Shown piece after piece: positions 1 through 5,873 of a stretch of DNA of 14,091 nucleotides. Every line of letters begins with the position of its first letter. Positions within the stretch are counted from its first letter, which is position 1. Below the pieces are notes generated by a model that saw nothing but the letters and a program-made list of their open reading frames with translations, was not told where the DNA came from and did no database searches. Source of the stretch: Nitrospira sp. UBA2083 (lineage in GTDB: Bacteria > Nitrospirota > Nitrospiria > Nitrospirales > Nitrospiraceae); the NCBI GenBank assembly GCA_002331625.1, contig DCZN01000092.1, forward strand, positions 306 through 14,396. The letters run 5' to 3'. The translations under genes and the position numbers were made by a program.

Positions 1-920
1 TCGATCAGATAGCCCGGCTCTCCACGAGGGATCGTTGTGGAGACGGTGTAGTCACGGGCATTCCAGCGGAGGTCTACCGTGGCATAGTCTGTTGTGTCTT
101 CGGACCAGGCCTCGCGTACATCTCCCTTGAGCAATACCACATCTTCCACGTGGTTCTGGACTCCTCGACTGTTATCCTCGGCCAACGCGGTGCTGAAATA
201 GCTCAGCATTTCCGGCGTCACAGACCGTCGCAAGGCCGCCACATCTTGCGTGCTCCATGCGGATTGAATATCCGCCAGTAGCTGCTGGAAGGCCGCCTTA
301 TCGTCGGTGGTCACGGTGTAGTGGCCGGTGTCTGCTCGGTCAACGGAACTGTTGGCCGACACATCAAGCAGGCTTCCTCTTGTCGCCGTGCTGCGTGAGA
401 GTCCGGCGAACACCGAAGCTGGAGGCTGCTTGGACTTCCTGAAGAAATAGAGTGCCCCTGCTCCGACGAGCATCAGGAGGAGGAGCAATCCGAATGAGTT
501 GCTCGAGGCTGGAGCTGATCCCGACTCCGCTTCCGTGGTCTTGGCGCTGCTCTCTGTCGCGCCGAAGAGCATATGGCCGAGCCATGTTCCGGCTAGGCCA
601 CCCGCGATCCCGGCAAGGAGGGGATTGCGTTGCCACCAGGACGAGGCTGCGGCGGCTGCGGGCTGCGGCGTCGGGCTGCTCGCTGCCTGAGGCGGCGGTG
701 CGGTCGACGGTCTAGCAGTGGTGGATTGTTCAATCGGCTTGGCACCGTTGTTCTGATAGGTGCGTGATCCACGGCTTCCAAACCCCATGGACGAGTTTCC
801 GCCGCGAGACCCGCTTGAAAATCCTCCGCCTCCACCTCGCGCCTTCGCAAATGAAAGGGTTGGTACAAGGAGAAGAGACGCGATGAGACTGATTGCGATC
901 ACATGTGAACGGTTCAGCAT
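1..920 (-). CDS. Exported Tim44-like domain membrane protein (3' end beyond window)
   Basis: The 306 visible residues run off the left edge, so the C-terminus is missing. The order is: Sec signal peptide (about 1-25, ending LSFA), a Gly-rich stretch (29-52), a Pro/Ala linker (67-93), a Trp-Trp motif followed by a glycine-rich membrane segment (about 101-120), a second hydrophobic segment (143-160), and a soluble domain from about 205 onward. The soluble part (FQQLLADIQSAWS, then TPEMLSYF, then the VEDVVLLKGDV region) has the helix-strand character of the bacterial Tim44-like/Mba1 fold. The glycine-rich membrane segment in front of it is also typical of bacterial Tim44-domain proteins. In mitochondria Tim44 is an import factor; in bacteria the role of this exported form is not settled, so no function is claimed. 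The ATG at 920 is chosen because AAAGGA lies 5 nt upstream and the signal peptide begins there. Gene limits are secure; the family call is by motif and architecture. Confidence 0.85.
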   Translation of the reverse strand, partial: MLNRSHVIAISLIASLLLVPTLSFAKARGGGGGFSSGSRGGNSSMGFGSRGSRTYQNNGAKPIEQSTTARPSTAPPPQAASSPTPQPAAAAASSWWQRNPLLAGIAGGLAGTWLGHMLFGATESSAKTTEAESGSAPASSNSFGLLLLLMLVGAGALYFFRKSKQPPASVFAGLSRSTATRGSLLDVSANSSVDRADTGHYTVTTDDKAAFQQLLADIQSAWSTQDVAALRRSVTPEMLSYFSTALAEDNSRGVQNHVEDVVLLKGDVREAWSEDTTDYATVDLRWNARDYTVSTTIPRGEPGYLI

Positions 921-972
921 GGGAGTCCTTTCGCTAGAGAAGACACATTGTAAGGGGCAGAGTCTATCCTAA

Positions 973-995
973 CAGGTTTGCGGGAAGAAAACCTG
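973..995. repeat. Inverted repeat upstream of the Tim44-like gene
   Basis: Perfect 7-bp arms CAGGTTT (973-979) and AAACCTG (989-995) flank a 9-nt spacer, about 53-75 bp upstream of the start at 920. There is no T-tract in either direction, so it does not look like an intrinsic terminator. The position suits an operator or a leader hairpin, but the stem is short and chance is possible. Confidence 0.3.
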
Positions 996-1113
996 ATTAT
1001 CGTGTGGCTAGCAGCAAGCTGGTATCTTCGAGAGACAAATGTGCGACGGTGATTCTCCTGAATCGGCTCTGTGGAAAGTGGGCATGACCCTCCGGCAAGG
1101 TTATGCTGAAGGG

Positions 1114-1131
1114 AGCCGGTCATGACCGGCT
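1114..1131. terminator. 18-bp perfect palindrome just past the YbaK-family stop
   Basis: AGCCGGTCATGACCGGCT is a perfect palindrome starting 8 nt downstream of the stop codon of the minus-strand gene ending at 1140. As RNA it gives a GC-rich stem with a CATG tip. It is placed like a 3'-end hairpin that stops transcription or protects the mRNA. The following bases on the minus strand (CCCTTCAGC) lack a U-run, so canonical intrinsic termination is unlikely. A protein-binding palindrome is the alternative. Confidence 0.4.
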
Positions 1132-1139
1132 GTGTGACA

Positions 1140-1622
1140 TCAACAGGTGGCCGTGAGCGGACGGTGGAATTCGGCCACGACGGGAAACACAAGCGCGGCA
1201 AAATCCCAGTAGCGCATACGAATCGCCTCGGAGTGGGTGCCTCCCTCAAAGACGATCTCCTCACCGCCGGTCAGCGATTGATCAACATACACGGGAAGTC
1301 CGTAGAGCGTGCCGAGAGGCGGCATGGCGCCCAATTCGCAGTCTGGAAAAAGCCGCGTGATCTCTGCTTCCGTCGCAAGCCGCACACGATGAGTTCCGAA
1401 AATCTTTCGCATGCGCTGAAAGTCTACTTTCGCCGTGGCCGGTAATACTAAGGTGACGAAGCGCTCCTTTACTTTCACGATGACCACCTTGACCATCTCT
1501 TTTTCTGATAGGTGGAGTGTGTGTGCGACGGCAGCAGCACAGGATGTTTGTGAATGGGGCAAGACATCGTAATGCACATGCTCATGATCGAGATGAGTCT
1601 TCAGTGTGCGTGGAATGGCCAT
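1140..1622 (-). CDS. YbaK/EbsC-family aminoacyl-tRNA deacylase-like protein
   Basis: This 160-aa protein is a single YbaK/aminoacyl-tRNA deacylase-like domain. Known members hydrolyse mischarged aminoacyl-tRNAs (for example Cys-tRNAPro or Ala-tRNAPro) in trans in the cytoplasm. Family signatures seen are an N-terminal half with HxQTSCAAAVAHTL, a conserved lysine in a strand (MVKVVIVKV), and the signature block CELGAMPPLGTLYGLPVYVD around residues 105-124, followed by a Glu-Glu-Ile/Val strand (EEIVFEGG). Length is normal for the stand-alone family. The start at 1622 is chosen because AGGAGGTG sits 5 nt upstream. An in-frame extension to a GTG at 1886, directly abutting the sthA stop, is open but has no ribosome site and does not read like protein. 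A strong promoter (1771-1798) and two leader hairpins lie upstream, so the gene is probably transcribed independently of sthA. Substrate specificity cannot be read from the sequence. Confidence 0.9.
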   Translation of the reverse strand: MAIPRTLKTHLDHEHVHYDVLPHSQTSCAAAVAHTLHLSEKEMVKVVIVKVKERFVTLVLPATAKVDFQRMRKIFGTHRVRLATEAEITRLFPDCELGAMPPLGTLYGLPVYVDQSLTGGEEIVFEGGTHSEAIRMRYWDFAALVFPVVAEFHRPLTATC

Positions 1623-1643
1623 GGGCGCACCTCCTGTGGTGGT

Positions 1644-1663
1644 CGATCTCCAGACGGAGATCG
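1644..1663 (-). promoter_or_regulatory. Leader hairpin next to the ribosome site of the YbaK-family gene
   Basis: An 8-bp perfect stem (CGATCTCC / GGAGATCG) with the 4-nt loop AGAC on the plus strand lies 8 nt upstream of the AGGAGGTG ribosome-binding site. In RNA this would form close to the ribosome footprint and could modulate translation. No tract typical of a terminator follows. Presence of the hairpin is certain; its role is inferred. Confidence 0.45.
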
Positions 1664-1723
1664 TGGGGGGTGATATAGACAAGGAATCGCAGGGCGATGA
1701 AAGGATGTGGGTCGGAATGAGGT

Positions 1724-1752
1724 TCATGACTACGGCTCCACGTAGCTCATGA
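1724..1752 (-). promoter_or_regulatory. Hairpin at the 5' end of the YbaK-family leader
   Basis: The arms TCATGACTACG (1724-1734) and CGTAGcTCATGA (1741-1752) pair over 11 bp with a single bulged base (1746) and a 6-nt loop (GCTCCA). It starts about 12 nt after the predicted transcription start, so it would cap the transcript. It may stabilise the mRNA or act with the second hairpin (1644-1663) as a cis-regulatory leader. It matches no riboswitch class that I recognise. Confidence 0.45.
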
Positions 1753-1770
1753 TGACTGGTGTCTCTGCTG

Positions 1771-1798
1771 AGTATATCCTTTTTGACGATCTTGGCAA
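1771..1798 (-). promoter_or_regulatory. Candidate sigma70-type promoter for the YbaK-family gene
   Basis: On the minus strand TTGCCA (1798-1793, 5 of 6 to consensus) and TATACT (1776-1771, 5 of 6) are separated by 16 bp. The expected transcription start is near 1764, giving a leader of about 140 nt before the ATG at 1622. The quality of both boxes argues that this gene has its own promoter although sthA lies upstream on the same strand. Confidence 0.6.
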
Positions 1799-1886
1799 AT
1801 TGTTTATTTAGGCAGCGAATGAACCTCTCCTCAGCACTGGTTGTCTTACTGTGGGAGCCGATTGTATTTGGCGGCCTGGTGGTCAC

Positions 1887-3287
1887 TCAACGCAATGCAG
1901 GGTGATGCAGTCGGTTCAGTCCGTCGAGAGCCGCAGTGCGATAACATTCAGCCATGGTGGGGTAGTTGAAGACATTGTGAACGAAGTACTCCACCGTGCC
2001 TCCATAGGTGAGGACCGATTGGCCGATATGAATCAATTCGGTGGCACCAGGCCCGATAATATGGACACCAAGCAGCGCATGGGTGTCACGGTGAAAGATC
2101 ACCTTTAAGAGACCATGAAGGTCGCCGCTGATGTGGCCACGGGCCATTTCGCGGAAAAACGCTCTGCCCGTCGCGTGCGGAACATTGGCCGTGGCAAGCT
2201 CCTCCTCAGTTTTTCCAACCATCGAGACCTCGGGAATGCTGTAGATGCCATAGGGAATCACCTTGATCTTGTGCTCATTCGCGACTTGAAACGCATGACA
2301 GGCCGCGAGGCGGCCCTGTTCCATCGCGGTGGCGGCAAGTGCCGGAAACCCAATAACATCACCTGTCGCGTAAATATGAGGAATAGCTGTTTGATACTGA
2401 GCGTTGACGGACAGCTGCCCCTGCGGGTCTGTTGTGAGGCCGATGGCTGTGAGATTCAGTGCTTCAGTATTGCCGATCCGTCCCATGGTGTAGAGCAACA
2501 TGTCGGCCGTCACGGTCTCTCCATCCTGTAGTCGGACCGTCGGCCGGCCTGCGCCGTGTACCGTGACGTTCACATGTTCTTGTCCGAGTCTCATGGTGAC
2601 CCCGTTGTGCTGCATCTGACTGTCGAGGGCCTGTGCGATTTCCAGGTCTAGAAATCGCAACATTTGAGTCCGCCGATCAATGAGGGTGACGGTAATTCCA
2701 AAGGCGGCCAGCATTGACGCGTATTCGGTTCCAATGACGCCTCCTCCGAGCACAATGATGCTGGCCGGATTCTTTGTCGTGCGGAGAAACGAGTCGGAAT
2801 CGCAGATGGCGAGATCGTCGAACGGAATGTCCGAAGGACGGCGTGGTCGTGACCCCGTTGCGAGCACAATGACGGCCCCCTGCACATGATCGATCTGTCC
2901 ATCCTGGCGCGTCACGCTTAAGGTATGGGGATCGACAAAGGCGGCGGTGCCCTGGATGATCTCAATGTGGTTTCGTTGCAACTGATGGGTGATCACTGCA
3001 ACCTCGGTCTTGATGACCTGATCTTTGCGTGCCATCAAATCCGGGAGGATGAGTCGGCTGGTCAAGTCGGCGCCCAACTGAGCCAGCCCTCGTCGCCCCA
3101 ATCCATGGACATACTCAATGGTGTCCTTGAGGGTCTTGCTGGGCAAGGTGCCGGTATTGAGTGAGGCGCCGCCAAGCTGCGGGGCTTTCTCGATGAGCGC
3201 GACGCTCTTGGAGAGTTTGGCGGCTTGGACCGCCGCTTTCTGGCCGGCCGGTCCACTGCCGACGACGACCATGTCATAGAATCGCAT
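1887..3287 (-). CDS. sthA: Soluble pyridine nucleotide transhydrogenase (Si-specific NAD(P)+ transhydrogenase)
   Basis: This 466-aa cytoplasmic flavoprotein is the same length as E. coli SthA and collinear with it. It would transfer hydride between NADPH and NAD+, balancing the NADPH pool. Seen in order are the FAD-binding VVGSGPAG near residues 8-15; the segment GGASLNTGTLPSKT (about 39-52), where related disulfide reductases carry a redox CxxxxC; ATGSRPRRP (about 142-150); the NAD(P)-binding GGGVIGTEYAS (about 180-190); the second FAD motif YATGDVIGFPALA (about 305-317); and a C-terminal dimerisation domain with YGIYSIPEVSMVGKTE and FNYPTMAECYRTAALDGLNRL. Both cysteines of the redox pair are replaced (Ser and Thr), which rules out lipoamide dehydrogenase or glutathione reductase activity; E. 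coli SthA keeps only the first. The ATG at 3287 is the only sensible start, but its ribosome site is weak. It is transcribed divergently from the FABP-like gene, with a CRP/FNR-like palindrome 77-92 bp upstream. Confidence 0.93.
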   Translation of the reverse strand: MRFYDMVVVGSGPAGQKAAVQAAKLSKSVALIEKAPQLGGASLNTGTLPSKTLKDTIEYVHGLGRRGLAQLGADLTSRLILPDLMARKDQVIKTEVAVITHQLQRNHIEIIQGTAAFVDPHTLSVTRQDGQIDHVQGAVIVLATGSRPRRPSDIPFDDLAICDSDSFLRTTKNPASIIVLGGGVIGTEYASMLAAFGITVTLIDRRTQMLRFLDLEIAQALDSQMQHNGVTMRLGQEHVNVTVHGAGRPTVRLQDGETVTADMLLYTMGRIGNTEALNLTAIGLTTDPQGQLSVNAQYQTAIPHIYATGDVIGFPALAATAMEQGRLAACHAFQVANEHKIKVIPYGIYSIPEVSMVGKTEEELATANVPHATGRAFFREMARGHISGDLHGLLKVIFHRDTHALLGVHIIGPGATELIHIGQSVLTYGGTVEYFVHNVFNYPTMAECYRTAALDGLNRLHHPALR

Positions 3288-3363
3288 AGAGGATGTCTGC
3301 CCTGTCGGTGTCCCGTGCTTACGATATCGCGGCAGGTCCGACTCTCCAAGAAAATAGACAATG

Positions 3364-3379
3364 TGTGAATGTGATCACG
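3364..3379. promoter_or_regulatory. CRP/FNR-family-like binding palindrome
   Basis: TGTGA-N6-TCACG matches 9 of 10 defined bases of the CRP-type consensus TGTGA-N6-TCACA. It lies in the divergent region between sthA (start 3287) and the FABP-like gene (start 3515), so a bound regulator could affect either. Which family member would bind is unknown, and its spacing to a -10 box for sthA is not the classical one. Confidence 0.35.
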
Positions 3380-3436
3380 GAGCGGCTACACACCGAGGCC
3401 GAACTCGGGGGCGACTCCCTGTTCCACGCTTCCGAT

Positions 3437-3466
3437 TTGCACCGGTTGTTGTGAACCTCTTACAAT
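3437..3466 (+). promoter_or_regulatory. Candidate promoter for the FABP-like gene
   Basis: TACAAT (3461-3466, 5 of 6 to the -10 consensus) is preceded at 18 bp by TTGCAC (3437-3442, 3 of 6). The expected start near 3473 gives a leader of about 40 nt to the ATG at 3515. The -35 box is weak, so this is a tentative call. Confidence 0.35.
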
Positions 3467-3514
3467 GTTTCGTAGATTCGCCGTGTCTGGTCAGGTATCA
3501 GGCAGGAGGAAATG

Positions 3515-4081
3515 ATGGAAGCCAATGTGGTGAAAGAGCTTGGGCCGCTGGCAGCACTGGCGGGCGTGTGGGAGGGTGATACAGGTGCCGATGAGGCACC
3601 GTCGGATGATCGTGGTGCGGAGCAGAATAGATTTCGCGAGCGAATCACGTTTGAGCCGATAGGGGCGGTGCGGAATCATGAACAGGTGCTGTACGGGTTG
3701 CGTTATGCGACCGTCGCGCGCCGCATCGGAGAGACCGACCCTTTTCACGAAGAGGTCGGGTATTGGCTTTGGGATCCAGCTGAGCGGCAGGTGCTGCGCT
3801 GCTTCATCGTGCCGCGTGGAGTGGCGTTGATTGCCGGGGGCACGGCAGAGCCGACGGCGACATCCTTTACGCTGCTGGCGGAGGCGGGATCAGACACGTA
3901 CGGGATTTGTTCGAACCGATTTCTGAATAGCGAGTTCAAGACGGTGCGCTATGAATTGACGGTGACCATCCTTGGCTCAACTCGATTTCACTACAAGGAA
4001 GATACACAACTCCGTATGCCGAGCCGCTCGGATCTCTTTCACCATACCGATGAGAATACGCTCACGCGTGTGTCGGCGTAA
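3515..4081 (+). CDS. FABP/nitrobindin-like heme-binding beta-barrel protein
   Basis: This 188-aa protein has no signal peptide and resembles the long bacterial branch of the FABP-like/nitrobindin (DUF1794, THAP4-like) family. Members are small beta-barrels, some of which bind heme b and react with NO or peroxynitrite; the long branch is not biochemically settled. Seen are the N-terminal signature LGPLAALAGVWEGDTG with the GxWxG motif, a charged acidic loop (DEAPSDDRG), the strand RERITFEPIGAVRNHEQ, HEEVGYWLWD, and the C-terminal DLFHHTDENTLTRV, whose histidines are candidate ligands. The second of two adjacent ATGs (3515) is chosen because AGGAGGA at 3504-3510 leaves 4 nt to it but only 1 nt to the ATG at 3512. 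It is divergent from sthA; a joint role in redox or nitrogen-oxide stress is possible but unproven. Confidence 0.85.
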   Translation: MEANVVKELGPLAALAGVWEGDTGADEAPSDDRGAEQNRFRERITFEPIGAVRNHEQVLYGLRYATVARRIGETDPFHEEVGYWLWDPAERQVLRCFIVPRGVALIAGGTAEPTATSFTLLAEAGSDTYGICSNRFLNSEFKTVRYELTVTILGSTRFHYKEDTQLRMPSRSDLFHHTDENTLTRVSA

Positions 4082-4165
4082 TGTGCCGGCACTGTCGATA
4101 GGGCAGACGTGGTGGCACACCCAATGGGACTCGAAGGCCTCTTGAATCAAGGTCGGTGAACTTGT

Positions 4166-4627
4166 ATGGTGAAATCTATGCGGCAGGCTCGTCCCATATG
4201 GCTTCTGAGAATGGGGATTGTGATGGTGGCGAGTCTAGGTAGCTCCTTGTCCCATGCCGATACCATGAAGGACACACGTGCCCCGATTGGATTGTTATCC
4301 CCCAACACGACAGTACCTTCCGCCATCCAGACGGAGGGGGATGTGGAACCAAAGCAGATGTTGCCTGCATCGGGCGAGAGAGAGCGCGCCGTGACCTTGC
4401 GGACCATTCCGACTCTCTCGACACAAGTTTCAGTAGGGAGCCTCACGCTTGTTCCCTATCTCGGGGCAGGGTTTGGTGGGGGCTATGCGACGGAACTAGA
4501 CCGCTCCCTGCATACCGCACCAGCGGCCTCAGCACTTTCAAACGCCGCCAATGCCGGATTGAGGAACCTGTTCGGCCAACAGCTGATCCCCAATGAAGTC
4601 CAATTGGGTATCCGGTTTCCCTTCTAG
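4166..4627 (+). CDS. Small exported, outer-membrane-like hypothetical protein
   Basis: This 153-aa protein has an N-terminal Sec signal (hydrophobic WLLRMGIVMVASLGSSLSHA, cleavage likely after HADT or SHA near residue 31). A polar, probably disordered stretch follows (about 32-80). The C-terminal half has amphipathic strand-like segments (LTLVPYLGAGFGGGYA) and ends in NEVQLGIRFPF. A terminal Phe with alternating hydrophobics is typical of outer-membrane beta-barrel ends recognised by the BAM machinery, but there are too few strands for a complete barrel, so it may be a small barrel subunit or a lookalike. The start is uncertain: ATG 4166 has only a distant AAGG, whereas ATG 4178 has GGTGA 5 nt upstream and also begins directly with the signal peptide. 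I recognise no named family. It lies 84 nt after the FABP-like gene on the same strand. Confidence 0.72.
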   Translation: MVKSMRQARPIWLLRMGIVMVASLGSSLSHADTMKDTRAPIGLLSPNTTVPSAIQTEGDVEPKQMLPASGERERAVTLRTIPTLSTQVSVGSLTLVPYLGAGFGGGYATELDRSLHTAPAASALSNAANAGLRNLFGQQLIPNEVQLGIRFPF

Positions 4628-4705
4628 CCTGCGGCTGCCTCTCAGACGAAACTACGCCTATTCGTTCTCATTCGTTCGCTTCGAACCTGTTTAAAGGAGA
4701 GTGCA

Positions 4706-4852
4706 GTGAAACAGGGGTATCGGATATTGCTGGTTGATCGGGATGGTGTGTTGGTGAGTGAATTCCAATTGACCGAGAATGCGCTGGCTCAACCGGAAGC
4801 GTTTGTGGCGGGGCTGCGTGATGCGATCGAGTCCATCGAAGAAGAGCCGTAA
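4706..4852 (+). CDS. 48-aa small protein with GTG start, unknown function
   Basis: This short frame starts at GTG 4706 and stops at TAA 4852. AAGGAG at 4694-4699, 6 nt upstream, is among the best ribosome sites in the window. The product reads MKQGYRILLVDRDGVLV, then a Gln/Glu-rich amphipathic helix, and ends in an acidic tail (IESIEEEP). It has no signal peptide or membrane segment. The DRDGVLV segment resembles HAD motif I or the start of a receiver domain, but the protein is far too short to be either. It follows the exported protein gene by 78 nt and is followed by a strong hairpin, so the two may be co-transcribed. Being a real gene rests on the ribosome site and the plausible protein composition. 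Confidence 0.6.
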   Translation: MKQGYRILLVDRDGVLVSEFQLTENALAQPEAFVAGLRDAIESIEEEP

Positions 4853-4881
4853 CGAGGATCTCAGTTCGCAAGAGGACGAGT

Positions 4882-4911
4882 ATGTGGGTAGGGAGTGAAT
4901 CCTACCCACAT
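4882..4911. terminator. Strong hairpin between convergent genes, likely bidirectional terminator
   Basis: ATGTGGGTAGG (4882-4892) and CCTACCCACAT (4901-4911) form a perfect 11-bp stem with an 8-nt loop. It sits exactly in the 73-nt gap between the stop of the plus-strand small gene (4852) and the stop of the minus-strand gene (4926), the usual site for a shared terminator. Neither side has a clear T-run, so it may act with Rho or as a 3'-end stabiliser. Confidence 0.6.
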
Positions 4912-4925
4912 CATCTGTGGGAGCG

Positions 4926-5336
4926 TTAGTCCTTCACTTTCAGCAGCCACCCCTCGGCCTTGTCGCATCCCGTCGCACCTCTCGCGAACACCTCGAGTCG
5001 GATGTATCCTTTCGCGGTCTTTGGGAGTTTCCCTTTGACCAAGATGCCGTTATGCATCGTGGTCATCGTGACGGGGACGGTTTCGTCCTTGATTTTTACC
5101 TTAATGCTGTTGGTCAGCGTGGCCTTGGTGGCAAGAAATGAGAATTCCGATTGCGGGGCGACCTCATTCTTCTTCTCATGTGAGAATGGGGCTGGCGTAA
5201 ATGCATCAAAGATCACGTCTGCACAGGAACCCTCGGCAGTACCGATGTTTGGGCTTGGGTCGTAAGCCGACACCTCGCTGACGGTTCCGTACAGAGCTAG
5301 CGTGATGATAAGCGATAGAACGTTTCGTACACTCAC
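4926..5336 (-). CDS. Small exported hypothetical protein with two cysteines
   Basis: This 136-aa protein has a clear Sec signal peptide with cleavage expected after A24 (SEVSA). The mature part is about 112 residues and all-beta in appearance: a Cys near the start (C38 in GSCADVIFDAFTPAP), a phrase typical of Ig-like or bacterial surface-domain edges (NEVAPQSEFSFLAT), alternating strands (IKVKIKDETVPVTM), and a second Cys near the end (C124 in GATGCDKAEGWLLKVKD). The two cysteines could form a disulfide joining the first and last strands. It starts with GTG at 5336, with GAGAGG about 6 nt upstream. It looks like a conserved small periplasmic protein, but I recognise no function. Its upstream region carries an inverted repeat around a candidate -10 box. 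Confidence 0.82.
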   Translation of the reverse strand: MSVRNVLSLIITLALYGTVSEVSAYDPSPNIGTAEGSCADVIFDAFTPAPFSHEKKNEVAPQSEFSFLATKATLTNSIKVKIKDETVPVTMTTMHNGILVKGKLPKTAKGYIRLEVFARGATGCDKAEGWLLKVKD

Positions 5337-5388
5337 GGTAAGCCTCTCTATAAGATGATGTATGTATAGTGATACTGGATGACTGGAT

Positions 5389-5425
5389 TCTCAGGCATAA
5401 CGCGGCGATATTGTAGCGCCTGAGA
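5389..5425 (-). promoter_or_regulatory. Inverted repeat enclosing a candidate -10 box
   Basis: Perfect 8-bp arms TCTCAGGC (5389-5396) and GCCTGAGA (5418-5425) are separated by 21 bp. Within the spacer, on the minus strand, lies TACAAT (5415-5410), with a weak TTGTTT-type -35 in the poly-T stretch upstream. The predicted start near 5403 gives a leader of about 67 nt before the GTG at 5336. Arms flanking a -10 box are the layout expected of an operator, but this is inference. Confidence 0.4.
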
Positions 5426-5747
5426 CCAAAAAAACAAACCCCCTCTCGACTGTTTTTTGCACAAGCTTCTCTAGGCGTTCAGGTTGCAGGCACGCCTTCT
5501 TTGGGCAGATGGATCAGGGCGATGCCATATCTCAACCCTGGATTCCGAGGCCGTTACGATATTATTCGTTCGTACGGTAGAGCCAATGCGATGAAGCCCC
5601 CACCGTGGCGTCGCACACGATTGTGAGCCGGTTCGATGTCACTCGGCTGGTTCAGATTCCCCCTCCTTCGGCTAGTTACAACACCTAAGCACTTTCGTGC
5701 ACAGTGCTCGAGGTTGGCGTCGGAAGTCATATAGGGATACGGGGTTC

Positions 5748-5776
5748 TTGACAGCACATCACAGGCCTCATAGACT
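5748..5776 (+). promoter_or_regulatory. Sigma70-type promoter of the RTX cluster
   Basis: TTGACA (5748-5753, perfect -35) and TAGACT (5771-5776, 4 of 6 to the -10 consensus) are separated by exactly 17 bp. The expected start near 5783 leaves a leader of about 90 nt before the ATG at 5874. It is the best promoter-like match found upstream of the three plus-strand genes. Confidence 0.6.
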
Positions 5777-5873
5777 CACGCACTAGTTAGTTAGGAAAGC
5801 AAATGCATAGGGAGCTCTCCCGTGCGGTTGTCATTCCATCATGTTTGTATCCCTCACAAAGGAGCGTGAGCCT

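Larger units (their letters stand above)
5337..5873. other. 537-bp intergenic region between divergent genes
   Basis: No convincing gene is seen. The left end (5389-5425) holds an inverted repeat and candidate promoter for the minus-strand gene at 5336. The right part holds a strong promoter (5748-5776) and a leader of about 90 nt for the plus-strand RTX cluster. The middle (about 5430-5745) contains an A-run and C-run patch (5428-5444) and a minus-strand open frame of 67 codons (5757-5554) with no ribosome site. It shows no hairpin strong enough for a terminator. Confidence 0.6.

Noticed and set aside
1140..1886. 248-aa version of the YbaK-family protein starting at GTG 1886
   Set aside because: The extra 88 residues do not read like a domain, cover the promoter and both leader hairpins, and a near-perfect ribosome site supports the start at 1622.
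4083..4092. 10-bp palindrome GTGCCGGCAC just after the FABP-like gene
   Set aside because: It is too short and has no T-run to call a terminator, and is likely by chance in this GC range.
4706..4852. Small gene as a truncated HAD phosphatase or response regulator
   Set aside because: The DRDGVLV resemblance is limited to a few residues, and no remnants of the rest of either domain follow.
5554..5757. 67-codon minus-strand open frame in the intergenic region
   Set aside because: It has no ribosome site and no recognised family, and its 5' end overlaps the RTX-cluster promoter; kept only as a low-interest note.
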